Shown in pieces: positions 14,869 to 23,816 of a stretch of DNA of 64,000 nucleotides (positions are counted from its first letter, which is position 1; each line of letters opens with the position of its first letter). The DNA comes from DATFKA01 sp035268885 (GTDB taxonomy: Bacteria; Bacteroidota; Bacteroidia; Chitinophagales; Saprospiraceae). The stretch lies in assembly GCA_035268885.1 (NCBI GenBank), contig DATFKA010000026.1, positions 1 to 64,000 on the forward strand, in the 5' to 3' direction. Both the position numbers and the translations under genes were made by a program. Under the pieces are notes generated by a model. That model was given only the letters and a program-made list of their open reading frames with translations. It made no database searches and had not been told where the DNA came from.

Positions 14869-17280
14869 TTAAAACTTGGCACTCAAGGCCAAAATAAAGT
14901 TGCGACCAGCACCCGATATGCCCGAACTGTAGGGGCGATAACGCTGATCGGTGATATTTTCCAGTCCACCGGTGAGCCGTATTTTTTCCGTAAGGGAATA
15001 AGCCGCTTTAAAATTCAGTGTATACCAGGCCGGAGCGTAGGTATTGCCATTGTTATCCAGTGCATAGATTTCATCTTTGCCGCGCTCACTCACCGCCAAA
15101 TTTTCGTGCGACTGCTCTCCCTGGTAGATCGTATAGATCTGCAAATCCAGCTTGCGGTGACGGTAGCTCAGTCGGCTTAGGCCAAAAAAGGGCGCCGCGT
15201 GGCGCGATGCACTGATACGACCATCGTCTAGCTCTTCCTCTCCACGCTGAAAGTTCAGATCGGAGGAAAAACTAAAGCCAGCGGGCAACTTCACTTCCAA
15301 GCCAGCCTGTACACCATATACCGTAGCTACGGCCGCATTCTGTAAGGTTTGCACTTCACTCATTAGGCCATCGTACAGGATGCTGTCCCGGCCATTCAGT
15401 TGGGAGGCGCGACGTACCAGAGCATTATCTAACAGGGTATAAAAGCCGGTAATATCCAACTTCACCCTTTCACCGAATACTTTGGTCATACCTAAATCAA
15501 AATTGTAGGCGTACTCCGCTTCCAGATCTGGGTTGGGCACCACCACCGCACCGGGTTCCGAATCGAAGACCTTGCCAATGTCATCCACGTTAGGCGAGCG
15601 AAAGCCCGTGCCAAAATTAGCTCTCAAGACCCAGGAATCTGCCGGACGATACACCGCGCCCAGACTGCCGGTCAGGGCGCCATTATTGATCTCCGCCCGC
15701 GAGAAAGGGAAGGGATAATAATCGGCATTACCACTAAAGTCTACATCCATCAAGAATTGATTGTAGCGCAGGCCCGCCTGTATCGTGGTACGTTGATTCA
15801 CTCGAAATTCGTCATTGATGTAAACCGCCAGTGAGCGCCAGGTAGCCTGCGGATAGCGGTCTGCACCGTCGGTTTGCGAACCCGTTTCAATATCTTCGTT
15901 ATAGCCATTCGAGAAGACATCATTCTGCACGTATTCGAGTCCATAAAACAGAGTGTTTTTTGGATTTAAGCTCTTGGTGAAATCGAGGTTAGCGGAGTAG
16001 GCATCTACCTGTTCTTCGCGGATTTCGCGATTCGGATCATTCAAATCGCGACTGATGCGGCTTTCGCCAAAAGACTGCTGGGCCAGTCGCAGTGTCATCT
16101 GATCGTAATAAGGCTGATCCGCCTGGTGACTAATACTCAGGTTATTCATCATCCAGCTTTGGGGTCCGTACTTCCATTCGGCATAACGCGCCGTACCGTT
16201 GCGCATCCGATTATGGCGGTCGTAGCGCCCGTAAGGCGAGGTCTCCGAATAGTGAAACCCGTATTGAAAATCCCAGTCTTCGTTTGGCTTGAAGCGTACC
16301 TTTTGCATGATATTCATCTGATCGTAAGCCGAAGGGCGCTGCAACAAAGGATCATCCTCCTGGATCAGTACGTCCTGACCATTCTGCCGCTGTACAAAAT
16401 AATCCTTCAGGTATTCTTCCGGACCATTACTACCCTGCCGCAGATGGTCATAACTCCAGGAAGTGAAACTGGTCGTCAGAGCCCATTTTTTCCAGCCCAG
16501 ATTGAGATCAAAATGGCCGGTGTGTTCCTGGTTTGCCGTGGCATAACGCGCCACCGCCTTACCCGAAACCAGTACTTCTTCCGAAAGGGATAATTGAGGC
16601 GTCAGGGTCTGAAAACTCATGACCCCTCCGATAGCATCACTGCCGTAAATCACCGATCCCGGGCCAAATAGGACTTCGGTGCTTTCCGTAGCGAAGGGGT
16701 CCAGATTAATAACGTTCTGAACATTCCCACCTCGAAAAATAGCGGTATTCATCCGTACGCCGTCTACCGTATAAATCAGGCGATTGGTCGCAAACCCCCG
16801 GATCATGGGACTACCGCCCCCTTGCTGACTTTTCTGAATAAACACCTTGCCGGAAGTAGCCAACAGATCGGCAGCCGTCTGTGGATTCTGCAGCGCTACC
16901 TCCTCGGGAGAGATAGTCGTAATACTGGAGGGTACATTATTCATTTGTTGCCGCCAGCGAGAAGCCGAAATAACGATCCCATCCAAATTGAGGTTAGTCC
17001 GCTCCAGGAATACCCTAAAGTCATCCGCTGCCAGGTCTTCGTATGATCGCAAAAGGGTCTCGTAGCCCATGGAGCGAATTTGTATCTGCTCCGCTCCGAC
17101 GAAAGAAGTCAGATTGGCCTGACCATCGTTATTGGTAATAGCAACCGCCCTTGGATCGTCACTTTGCAAGGTGACGTAAGCTAAAGGCGCCTGCGTCTCT
17201 TTATCCATAATGCTTACCACCTGGGCCATACTCCACTGCCAGCCCAGCAACGATAAGCACAATAAAATATAATACTTCAT
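14869..17280 (-). CDS. TonB-dependent receptor, haem/haemoglobin type
   Basis: The 803-residue outer-membrane receptor has a signal peptide, a carboxypeptidase-regulatory-like domain (about residues 20-95), a plug domain (ASRWRQQMNNVPSSITTI to about 235, including SPMIRGFATNRLIYTVDGVRMN), and a 22-strand barrel ending in FILALSAKF. The plug run NTAIFRGGNVQNVINLDPF resembles haemoglobin/haem receptors, so haem or another metal chelate is the likely cargo; this is by resemblance only. A small membrane-anchored protein gene (17342-17884) precedes it by 61 bp on the same strand. Confidence 0.85.
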   Translation of the reverse strand: MKYYILLCLSLLGWQWSMAQVVSIMDKETQAPLAYVTLQSDDPRAVAITNNDGQANLTSFVGAEQIQIRSMGYETLLRSYEDLAADDFRVFLERTNLNLDGIVISASRWRQQMNNVPSSITTISPEEVALQNPQTAADLLATSGKVFIQKSQQGGGSPMIRGFATNRLIYTVDGVRMNTAIFRGGNVQNVINLDPFATESTEVLFGPGSVIYGSDAIGGVMSFQTLTPQLSLSEEVLVSGKAVARYATANQEHTGHFDLNLGWKKWALTTSFTSWSYDHLRQGSNGPEEYLKDYFVQRQNGQDVLIQEDDPLLQRPSAYDQMNIMQKVRFKPNEDWDFQYGFHYSETSPYGRYDRHNRMRNGTARYAEWKYGPQSWMMNNLSISHQADQPYYDQMTLRLAQQSFGESRISRDLNDPNREIREEQVDAYSANLDFTKSLNPKNTLFYGLEYVQNDVFSNGYNEDIETGSQTDGADRYPQATWRSLAVYINDEFRVNQRTTIQAGLRYNQFLMDVDFSGNADYYPFPFSRAEINNGALTGSLGAVYRPADSWVLRANFGTGFRSPNVDDIGKVFDSEPGAVVVPNPDLEAEYAYNFDLGMTKVFGERVKLDITGFYTLLDNALVRRASQLNGRDSILYDGLMSEVQTLQNAAVATVYGVQAGLEVKLPAGFSFSSDLNFQRGEEELDDGRISASRHAAPFFGLSRLSYRHRKLDLQIYTIYQGEQSHENLAVSERGKDEIYALDNNGNTYAPAWYTLNFKAAYSLTEKIRLTGGLENITDQRYRPYSSGISGAGRNFILALSAKF

Positions 17281-17341
17281 TGTGAAAGTTTGCTTTACCT
17301 ATAAAACAAGTACTAATCGTATAATGGTCGCTTGCTTAATG

Positions 17342-17884
17342 CTAAGCAACAATGAAGTACCGCGGCGGCGGTGTAGGTGGCTCAAAAAAAGTCGCCAGGG
17401 GTTTGGTGAGATAAACGTTTGGGGTTTCGTTAGTGGTGGTAGGCTGAGGCATATCTTTTGGGGTCAGTGCTAACAGATAAAGGGACTTATAAAACTGCTG
17501 CAAGCGCTCTTGCTTTTCTTGCCGTTGCGGATCAGTATCAAATAAACCTTTTTCCAGGTCCGCTATTTCTTGATTGAGCAGGGTCTCCTCTTCGTCCCAG
17601 AAGCACCAGTAATACATAGAATCCCCTTTTGCCTCCGAGCGGACGACATCGTACATCTGCCCCTGGTATTCAAATTCAGCGGCGTGTTCCCAGCGGAGTA
17701 GGGTCTGTGTTTCCACTTTGCTGAACTGTAATTGGACAAGCTCTTCTTCGGCAAAACCCCGCTCCTTCCTTTCTTCGACCTCCTGTCTGACTTCCGACTT
17801 TTGATACCGCAGCCAGGCATATCCGCCCAGGGCGGGTAGCAGCAAAGAGACGAGCAGCAATATGGAGGTGAGAGATTTGGTCAT
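17342..17884 (-). CDS. Membrane-anchored protein of unknown function
   Basis: I start this 180-residue protein at 17884, where MTKSLTSILLLVSLLLPALG gives a clear N-terminal membrane anchor; the 26 codons upstream are an unlikely extension. The rest is soluble, with a helical charged segment (KSEVRQEVEERKERGFAEEELVQL), an aromatic YYWCFWDEEE stretch, another charged helix, and a proline-rich tail ending PPRYFIVA. I do not recognise a family. The TonB receptor gene follows on the same strand, so it may be an accessory of that system. It shares a 115-bp divergent promoter region with the lipoprotein gene at 18000. Confidence 0.65.
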   Translation of the reverse strand: MTKSLTSILLLVSLLLPALGGYAWLRYQKSEVRQEVEERKERGFAEEELVQLQFSKVETQTLLRWEHAAEFEYQGQMYDVVRSEAKGDSMYYWCFWDEEETLLNQEIADLEKGLFDTDPQRQEKQERLQQFYKSLYLLALTPKDMPQPTTTNETPNVYLTKPLATFFEPPTPPPRYFIVA

Positions 17885-17999
17885 TTGGTAAAGAAAAAAA
17901 TTTGGTGTACAAAAAACAAATAAAGTGGCTGTATGACGGTGATTTATGGGCAAACGACCCAAAAAAATCTGCTACTTTTGCGAAAGCAAACCAAAAAAT

Positions 18000-18725
18000 A
18001 TGAAACACATATCAATACTCTTGCTGCTACTAAGTCTACTGGCCTGCAATGAAGCAGACAATTCCAAGCGGAGTTCGAGTGGCTACCCTGAAGTTCAAAT
18101 AGCTAGTGCTATGCGGAATGTGATGTGGGAAGGAAAACTGGGACCTGCTATTCAGCTGGATACCATTAGCGAAAGGAAAGGACTTTATGGTCTGGGACCA
18201 CTGACCTACCTGCGGGGCGAATTATTAATCAAAGATGGCACAACATTCGTCTCGCGGGTTAGCAGCGACACCAGTATGAGCGTAGAGGCCGCTGAAGGCT
18301 TAGCCGCCCCTTTCTTCGTCTACGCCCATGTGCAAAATTGGCAAAGGGTTAACCTGCCTGATAGTATACGGGATATTCCTTCTCTAGAAGCTTTTATAGA
18401 TCAGCAAAGCCAGAATCGCCTGCGGCCTTTTGCCTTTAAACTCAGCGGCACCATCCAGGAAGCGACCATCCATGTTCAAAATTTGCCGGAAGGCAGCATA
18501 GTAAGCTCCCCCAAAGAAGCCCATCTGGGCCAGACCAATTATCAGCTACAGGACGAGGCCGTCGACATCATCGGTTTCTTCTCTACCGAACACCAGGGCG
18601 TATTCACTCACCATGACAGCTTCGTACATCTGCATCTGATCAGCCAGGATGAAAGGCAGATGGGGCATTTAGACGAGGTACGATTTCTAGCAAAGAAGAT
18701 GCAATTATTTTTTCCCATAAATTAA
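18000..18725 (+). CDS. Acetolactate decarboxylase-like lipoprotein
   Basis: The 241-residue product starts with a lipoprotein signal (LLSLLAC, lipid cysteine at 16), which fixes the start at 18000. The mature part matches acetolactate decarboxylase: GLYGLGPLTYLRGELLIKDG, a FAFKLSG strand, and a C-terminal zinc-site pattern with H210, H212 and H223. The usual enzyme converts alpha-acetolactate to acetoin in the cytoplasm; an exported, lipid-anchored form is unexpected. The FAFKLSG strand carries a lysine where, from memory, the enzyme has a catalytic arginine, so activity may differ. No acetolactate synthase gene lies nearby. Confidence 0.75.
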   Translation: MKHISILLLLLSLLACNEADNSKRSSSGYPEVQIASAMRNVMWEGKLGPAIQLDTISERKGLYGLGPLTYLRGELLIKDGTTFVSRVSSDTSMSVEAAEGLAAPFFVYAHVQNWQRVNLPDSIRDIPSLEAFIDQQSQNRLRPFAFKLSGTIQEATIHVQNLPEGSIVSSPKEAHLGQTNYQLQDEAVDIIGFFSTEHQGVFTHHDSFVHLHLISQDERQMGHLDEVRFLAKKMQLFFPIN

Positions 18726-18747
18726 AAAGACTTGGGAGGGCTAAAAA

Positions 18748-18771
18748 GGTGCTGCGGAATTCCACAGCACC
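18748..18771. terminator. Bidirectional hairpin between convergent genes
   Basis: GGTGCTG at 18748-18754 pairs with CAGCACC at 18765-18771. The stem is preceded by AAAAA, so it has a T run on the minus strand and can serve the leftward gene ending at 18783. Confidence 0.6.
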
Positions 18772-18782
18772 CAGAGATTGAA

Positions 18783-19817
18783 TTAGGATAAAGCCTTGCG
18801 GCAAAATTCTAAACACTTCTGTACTTCCTTCACCGCGTAAGAGCCGTAGGGAACTTTGTATTCCAGCTCAATGGTACCCGGGAAGTCGTACTTTTCTTTT
18901 TTCATCAATTGCAGGATCTCCTGAAGTGGTGTGTCGCCATTACCCCAGACCAGATTATCCTTTCCATTCTCGGGCGTCTGACGATCTTTCATATGCATAC
19001 TGCAAATGTGCTCGTTTTTCTCCTTGATGATTTCGAGAGGGTCGTAGCCGGCGGCCACGTAGTGTCCCGCATCGAGATTCAGCGCGTTATAATCCGATTG
19101 CTCCAGTGCAGCATCCCAGAAGGTAGGCGTCTGCTGTTCGTGGCCGTGATAGGCTACTTTGACCTTATGCTTTTTGGCCATTTTACCTAACTTCATGGTA
19201 TGGGCATCGTCGCTGGGGTGCTCCAGCGTTACGTGGGAGGCACCAAGTGCTTTAGCGGCCCGCAGGCCATAATCGATTTCGGCATCGGTATTATTTTTTC
19301 CGAAGGCACTGGGCTTAAAACCATAAATTGATACGCCGGCCTCTTCGTACATCTTCCGGAATTGCTCAAATTTCTCCATCGAAGCAGAGGCTCGCCATTT
19401 AGCGACTTTATTCTGGTGAGCCTCCATAGCGGCACGCATTTCCTTCAACTCCTTAGCTTCGTTGTCCGATAGTTCCCCCTCTCTTTGTTTGCGCATCAAG
19501 CCCCAAATGGCCCGACGATTAATATTGGATTCTGGCATACCCGCAAAGCTTTCGGCGGGTCCTCCCATCAATTCGATGGCACTGATCCCCGAATCCACCA
19601 CGTATTTCAGCGTGGCCTCTGCACTCTGATCCGGCATACTGCGGAAGGAGTAAGTAATAACCCCAATCTGAACACCATTGATATTCGAATTCGGTTTGTT
19701 AAAGTTTTTGATAATCGCCGGTGCGCCGATCAGACGGCTACCCAGCAGCGTACCCGCCGCCGCCGCTGTACTGGTGGCAATAAATTTTCTTCTGGATGGA
19801 TTATTTTGATTGGACAT
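18783..19817 (-). CDS. Sugar phosphate isomerase/epimerase-like protein, Tat-exported
   Basis: The product (about 344 residues) carries a Tat-type signal (PSRRKFIATSTAAAAGTLLG) and then a xylose isomerase-like TIM barrel: IGVITYSFR, GISAIELMGG, SHVTLEHPSDD, KVAYHGHEQQ, NLDAGHYVAAGYDP, CSMHMKDR and GTIELEYKV. The acidic and histidine residues that bind metal in this superfamily are visible. Exported members are common in Bacteroidota and are thought to act on sugars or glycosides; recent work links some to 3-keto-glycoside elimination, but the substrate here is unknown. It follows the PQQ dehydrogenase gene by 26 bp and is surely co-transcribed. Start at 19817 (MSNQNNPSRR). Confidence 0.85.
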   Translation of the reverse strand: MSNQNNPSRRKFIATSTAAAAGTLLGSRLIGAPAIIKNFNKPNSNINGVQIGVITYSFRSMPDQSAEATLKYVVDSGISAIELMGGPAESFAGMPESNINRRAIWGLMRKQREGELSDNEAKELKEMRAAMEAHQNKVAKWRASASMEKFEQFRKMYEEAGVSIYGFKPSAFGKNNTDAEIDYGLRAAKALGASHVTLEHPSDDAHTMKLGKMAKKHKVKVAYHGHEQQTPTFWDAALEQSDYNALNLDAGHYVAAGYDPLEIIKEKNEHICSMHMKDRQTPENGKDNLVWGNGDTPLQEILQLMKKEKYDFPGTIELEYKVPYGSYAVKEVQKCLEFCRKALS

Positions 19818-19843
19818 AAGTAACAATTTTTAGAATGAACAAT

Positions 19844-22663
19844 TTATTGGATGACCTTAGTATTTCTAAACTCAACATTATCGAACTGGAGTAGGATATC
19901 TCCTTCCACCGCTTCTGGGTTGCGGACCACAAAATATACATCATGCTTACCGGTCTTGTCCACCGGAATGCTAATCTGGGGCTGGAATTTCTGCCGGACC
20001 TCCCTAAACCCGGGCCGCGGTCCTTTTTTTCCACCCTTTTCCCAGGCATCCCGCATTTTTTGAAGTTCTGCTCGAAAATTAATATTTACCGTTTCGATCT
20101 TTTCGGAGCTACCGACTAATTCCCCTTCGGGGCTACCCAGGCGCACTTCAACCGTACCGCCGGGAGAATTTGCTCTTCCCGGTGCTTCGGCTACGATGCC
20201 AATTTCTGTAAGCCCACTCAGGTCCAGACCTTTAAAAGCCATATAAGCCCCATCCTCTACAAAGTTAATAGAACGGCTAGGCGTAATCAGCACTTGCATA
20301 CCTTTGGATTCATCGGCTTCTTCCGGATCGATTACCGGGTTACGCAGCGCAATGATCTTTTCGGAAGCCAGTGATTTTAGCGCTCCGTTACCCTTATCGG
20401 TGTAAGCCGCCCGCAGCAAGTATCCTCCCCGGCCTACTGCACTCCCGGGACGTTGCGGTGTAAAAGTACCCGCCAGCGGAATATTTTGGGGAAGCAATTC
20501 CGGATCGGCCAGACTCATGATATAATCTACCATCAGTTGGGCGTCCTGCTCTGAGAGGTCCGGGTGGGCACTCATGGCATGCTCTCCCCAAATACCAACA
20601 CTACCCTTGATAATCTTCCCCGACAACTTCGCAATCTCGGCCGGATCGTTTCTATATTTTTCGGCTACTTCGATATAGCTCGGACCGATCGAGCGAACGT
20701 CAATACGATGGCAAGATAAGCAGTCGCTACCATCGATCAGGGACTTTCCTTTTGAGAAAGTCACCCAGTCGTCCGTTGCACTGTGATTAGCAGCAATTTC
20801 AATCGGATCGAAACCAGCGGGCACATAATCAAAGTTAAGCGAAACCGCCTCTTTGGCTATCTCTCCCGTGGCGACACTACCATCTTCCTGGTCTTTTACT
20901 ATCACCTCGTAAGCAAGGGGGCTACCGGGAAAAAAGAAAGACTGGTTCCCCCCGGTAATATTAAGGTCTACCACCGGTGGTGCATTACCCGCAATTAATT
21001 CTATTACTTGCTCGTCGCTGGCTCCGCTGGGGTCGCTCACCACTAACTTTGCTGTGTACACCCCTGGTTCGTCAAGGGTCAGGGAAGGATTCGCTTGCGC
21101 AAAATTTTTGGTATATCCATTATCCGAGCTGATGGTCCAATTGTACTTCAGGCGGTCGCCGTCGTAATCTTCGGTACCCTCCGCAGAAAGCTGCACCTGT
21201 AAGGGCGTAGCTCCGGCAGACGGGTCGGCAGAAGCCAGCACAACTGGCGCTCGATTCCCACCATTATAGCGAATTCGCTTTACCTGTGCATTTTCATTCC
21301 CCCGAAACCAGGCGGAACCGTATTCCAAAACGTATAAATCGCCATTTGGACTAAATTGCATATCAATGGCACTGGAGAAATTCTCATTCGGTAAGAATGG
21401 TTCCATGGAGAGATAATCACCGTTCTCATCCATGGTGATGGCCATGATCCAACCCCGCATAAATTCGGTCATCAACCACTTTCCTTCGTAATAAGCTGGA
21501 AAGCGCTGATCAGACTTAGAGAAATCAGCCTGTCGGAAGACGGGACCACCGGTAGCACTTCTACCCGCACTACCCAACATGGGAAATTCTTCCGAGTTAG
21601 AGTAAGGATACCAAATGAAGGCCTCTTCCGCCGCTGGCAGTTCTGTGAGTCCGGTACTGTTCGGGGAATTATTGACGGGATTATTCGGATCAAATGGATT
21701 TCCCAGGGAATCTACGTAGGGGATATTATCTCCAATAAAATAGGGCCAGCCGAAAAAGCCGGGACCTTTTGCCTGGTTAAATTCGTCGTAGCCTTTTGGT
21801 CCTACCTCGGTGTCTTCGGAGGCATCTGGCCCTACTTCCCCCCAGTAAATGTAGCCAGTCTCATTATCGATCGAGATGCGCCAGGGGTTACGGTGCCCCA
21901 TGGTGTAGATCTCCGGCCGGGTTTTATCCGTACCTTTCGGGAAAAGATTCCCTTCGGGAATGGTATAAGTACCATCGTCTTCGGGATGGATTCGCAAGAT
22001 TTTCCCACGTAGGTCGTTAGTATTCCCCGCCGTGCGTTGATCATCCGAATTTTTATGACCCGGACGCTCGTCCAGATTGGAAGTACCCTGTGGTGGATTA
22101 ACCGTATTATTCCCCGTAGTCAGGTATAGGTTTCCATTTTTATCAAAGACCATACCACCACCCGTGTGGCAGCATTCTTCTCTTTGGGTAGGGAACTCCA
22201 GGACTACCTTTTTCGTACTTTCGTACAAAGAGTCGTCTTTAAACTCCCAGCGGGCCAGAACGTGCTTGGGCTCATCTGGGTCGGCATAGAAAAGGTACAC
22301 CCAATTGTTATTATCGTAATCGGGATCGGCGACGACGCCCATCAGACCTTCCTCCGCCGACCGGCTCTGCCCCTCTTTATTGGTGTACATCGTATTGACG
22401 GGAAGATGCCCTACTTTGCGCATGTCCCGACTTTCCACATTAAAGGCTTTCACCCCGCCTTTTCGTTCGACAATCAGCATTTCTTCCTTATTCAAAAAGG
22501 TGAAGGCCATGGGCTCGTCCAGGTCTGCCGACTGCGAAAGCACCGTAGTGGTAAAGCGATTCTCATCGGGGGGCAAAGCGTCATTCGGCGTATTTTTACC
22601 GGGCTGGCAAGCGGCCAGCAAGGCAAGGGAAAGGGCGAGAAAAGCCCAGTTACTATTTTTCAT
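19844..22663 (-). CDS. PQQ-type sugar dehydrogenase fused to PKD, cytochrome c and a C-terminal beta domain
   Basis: This 939-residue lipoprotein (lipobox LLAAC) combines four parts. Residues about 35-460 are a soluble glucose/sorbosone dehydrogenase propeller (EECCHTGGGMVFD, TMGHRNPWRISID, GEVGPDASED). A PKD-like domain follows (TEDYDGDRLKYNWTISSD). Near residue 645 comes a class I cytochrome c motif (CLSCH) with a downstream methionine-containing helix (LMVDYIMSLADPE). The C-terminus (about 740-939) is a CBM6-like beta sandwich. The fusion would pass electrons from sugar oxidation directly to haem in the periplasm. The partner gene downstream encodes an isomerase/epimerase-like protein, suggesting joint action on one sugar. 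Confidence 0.87.
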   Translation of the reverse strand: MKNSNWAFLALSLALLAACQPGKNTPNDALPPDENRFTTTVLSQSADLDEPMAFTFLNKEEMLIVERKGGVKAFNVESRDMRKVGHLPVNTMYTNKEGQSRSAEEGLMGVVADPDYDNNNWVYLFYADPDEPKHVLARWEFKDDSLYESTKKVVLEFPTQREECCHTGGGMVFDKNGNLYLTTGNNTVNPPQGTSNLDERPGHKNSDDQRTAGNTNDLRGKILRIHPEDDGTYTIPEGNLFPKGTDKTRPEIYTMGHRNPWRISIDNETGYIYWGEVGPDASEDTEVGPKGYDEFNQAKGPGFFGWPYFIGDNIPYVDSLGNPFDPNNPVNNSPNSTGLTELPAAEEAFIWYPYSNSEEFPMLGSAGRSATGGPVFRQADFSKSDQRFPAYYEGKWLMTEFMRGWIMAITMDENGDYLSMEPFLPNENFSSAIDMQFSPNGDLYVLEYGSAWFRGNENAQVKRIRYNGGNRAPVVLASADPSAGATPLQVQLSAEGTEDYDGDRLKYNWTISSDNGYTKNFAQANPSLTLDEPGVYTAKLVVSDPSGASDEQVIELIAGNAPPVVDLNITGGNQSFFFPGSPLAYEVIVKDQEDGSVATGEIAKEAVSLNFDYVPAGFDPIEIAANHSATDDWVTFSKGKSLIDGSDCLSCHRIDVRSIGPSYIEVAEKYRNDPAEIAKLSGKIIKGSVGIWGEHAMSAHPDLSEQDAQLMVDYIMSLADPELLPQNIPLAGTFTPQRPGSAVGRGGYLLRAAYTDKGNGALKSLASEKIIALRNPVIDPEEADESKGMQVLITPSRSINFVEDGAYMAFKGLDLSGLTEIGIVAEAPGRANSPGGTVEVRLGSPEGELVGSSEKIETVNINFRAELQKMRDAWEKGGKKGPRPGFREVRQKFQPQISIPVDKTGKHDVYFVVRNPEAVEGDILLQFDNVEFRNTKVIQ

Positions 22664-22885
22664 AATACAGTTAGATTATTAGACTTTATTCGGATCGTTT
22701 TACTAATACCATTGTTGAATTGATGATTCAAAGAACGGTCAATTTGCCATTTAAGCCCTTAAAGATAAACATTAAGGCTTGTTACCTGAATTCCACATCC
22801 TACAAATCTACCATTCGGTCATTTTGTTCTACGATCCCCCATTACAAGCAAGCCAAATAACCCATCCGCCAAACCAGCGATCAGC

Positions 22886-23734
22886 CTAGGCCTGCACGCA
22901 GATCTGTTTCTGGCTACCCAGGCCCTCGATACTCAACTCGACCACATCGCCTTCTTTCAGGTAAAGCGGTGGATTCATCCCGAGGCCTACGCCCGGAGGG
23001 GTGCCGGTAGAAATGATGTCGCCAGCCTCCAGGGTCATGTATTGCGACAGGTAATGCACCACGTACTGGCAGTTAAAGATCATGGTCCTGGTACTTCCAT
23101 TTTGCATCTGCTGTCCGTTGACGGCTAGTTGCATCCCCAGATTATGGACATCATCGAGCTCATCGGCGGTGACCAGATAAGGGCCCAGTGGATTAAAGTT
23201 ATCACAAGATTTCCCCTTGGTCCATTGGCCGCCCTTTTCGAGTTGGAATTCCCTTTCGGAAACGTCGTGGGAGATGCAATAGCCCGCAATGTAGTCATCT
23301 GCATCCTCAGCTGAGGACAGGTAGCGGGCATCTTTGCCAATCACAATACCCAACTCTACCTCCCAATCGGTCTTGGTACTACCGCGTGGAATAATAATCG
23401 GATCGTATGGCCCGACTACCGTATTGGAGCCTTTCTGGAATAAGATAGGCTCTTCAGGAATAGCCATACCACTTTCTTTAGCATGGTCCGAATAGTTCAA
23501 GCCAATGCAAAGCACCTTTCCCGGCCGCGCTACGCAGGCTGCCCAACGGGCATTTTCCGCTACATCAGGCAGGGTTTTGCCACTTTCCATTAGCGTTTGC
23601 AGTTTTTTTAGGCCATTGTTGTTAAAGAAATTACGATCCCAATCGTGAAAGTGCTGGGAGAGGTCTTTGCGTTGTCCGTTGATGAGCAAGCCGGGTTTTT
23701 CCTGACCCGGTGTTCCAAAGCGTAGTAGTTTCAT
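22886..23734 (-). CDS. Fumarylacetoacetate hydrolase family, likely 2,4-diketo-3-deoxy-sugar acid hydrolase
   Basis: I start at 23734 (MKLLRFGTPGQEKPGLL), giving 282 residues, the normal size; the 47 codons upstream are spurious. The FAH core is clear: KVLCIGLNYSDHAKESG, the metal-binding DWEVELGIVIGK, SHDVSEREFQ, and GDIISTGTPPGVG. The N-terminal pattern matches hydrolases that split 2,4-diketo-3-deoxy-L-fuconate or -rhamnonate to pyruvate plus lactate (or glycolate for pentoses). It is the last gene of a six-gene operon whose other members supply every earlier step, which supports this role. Confidence 0.85.
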   Translation of the reverse strand: MKLLRFGTPGQEKPGLLINGQRKDLSQHFHDWDRNFFNNNGLKKLQTLMESGKTLPDVAENARWAACVARPGKVLCIGLNYSDHAKESGMAIPEEPILFQKGSNTVVGPYDPIIIPRGSTKTDWEVELGIVIGKDARYLSSAEDADDYIAGYCISHDVSEREFQLEKGGQWTKGKSCDNFNPLGPYLVTADELDDVHNLGMQLAVNGQQMQNGSTRTMIFNCQYVVHYLSQYMTLEAGDIISTGTPPGVGLGMNPPLYLKEGDVVELSIEGLGSQKQICVQA

Positions 23735-23816
23735 GGTGGTGTGTTTTGTTGTTGTGCCCATTGAGGGCTTGATGGCCACGCCAGAGGCGATCTTTGCGAC
23801 AAGGCAGGCCTTATCT

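Noticed and set aside
22166..22723. Plus-strand frame of 185 codons at the start of the PQQ dehydrogenase gene
   Set aside because: Shadow of the conserved propeller on the other strand; extends past that gene only by chance.
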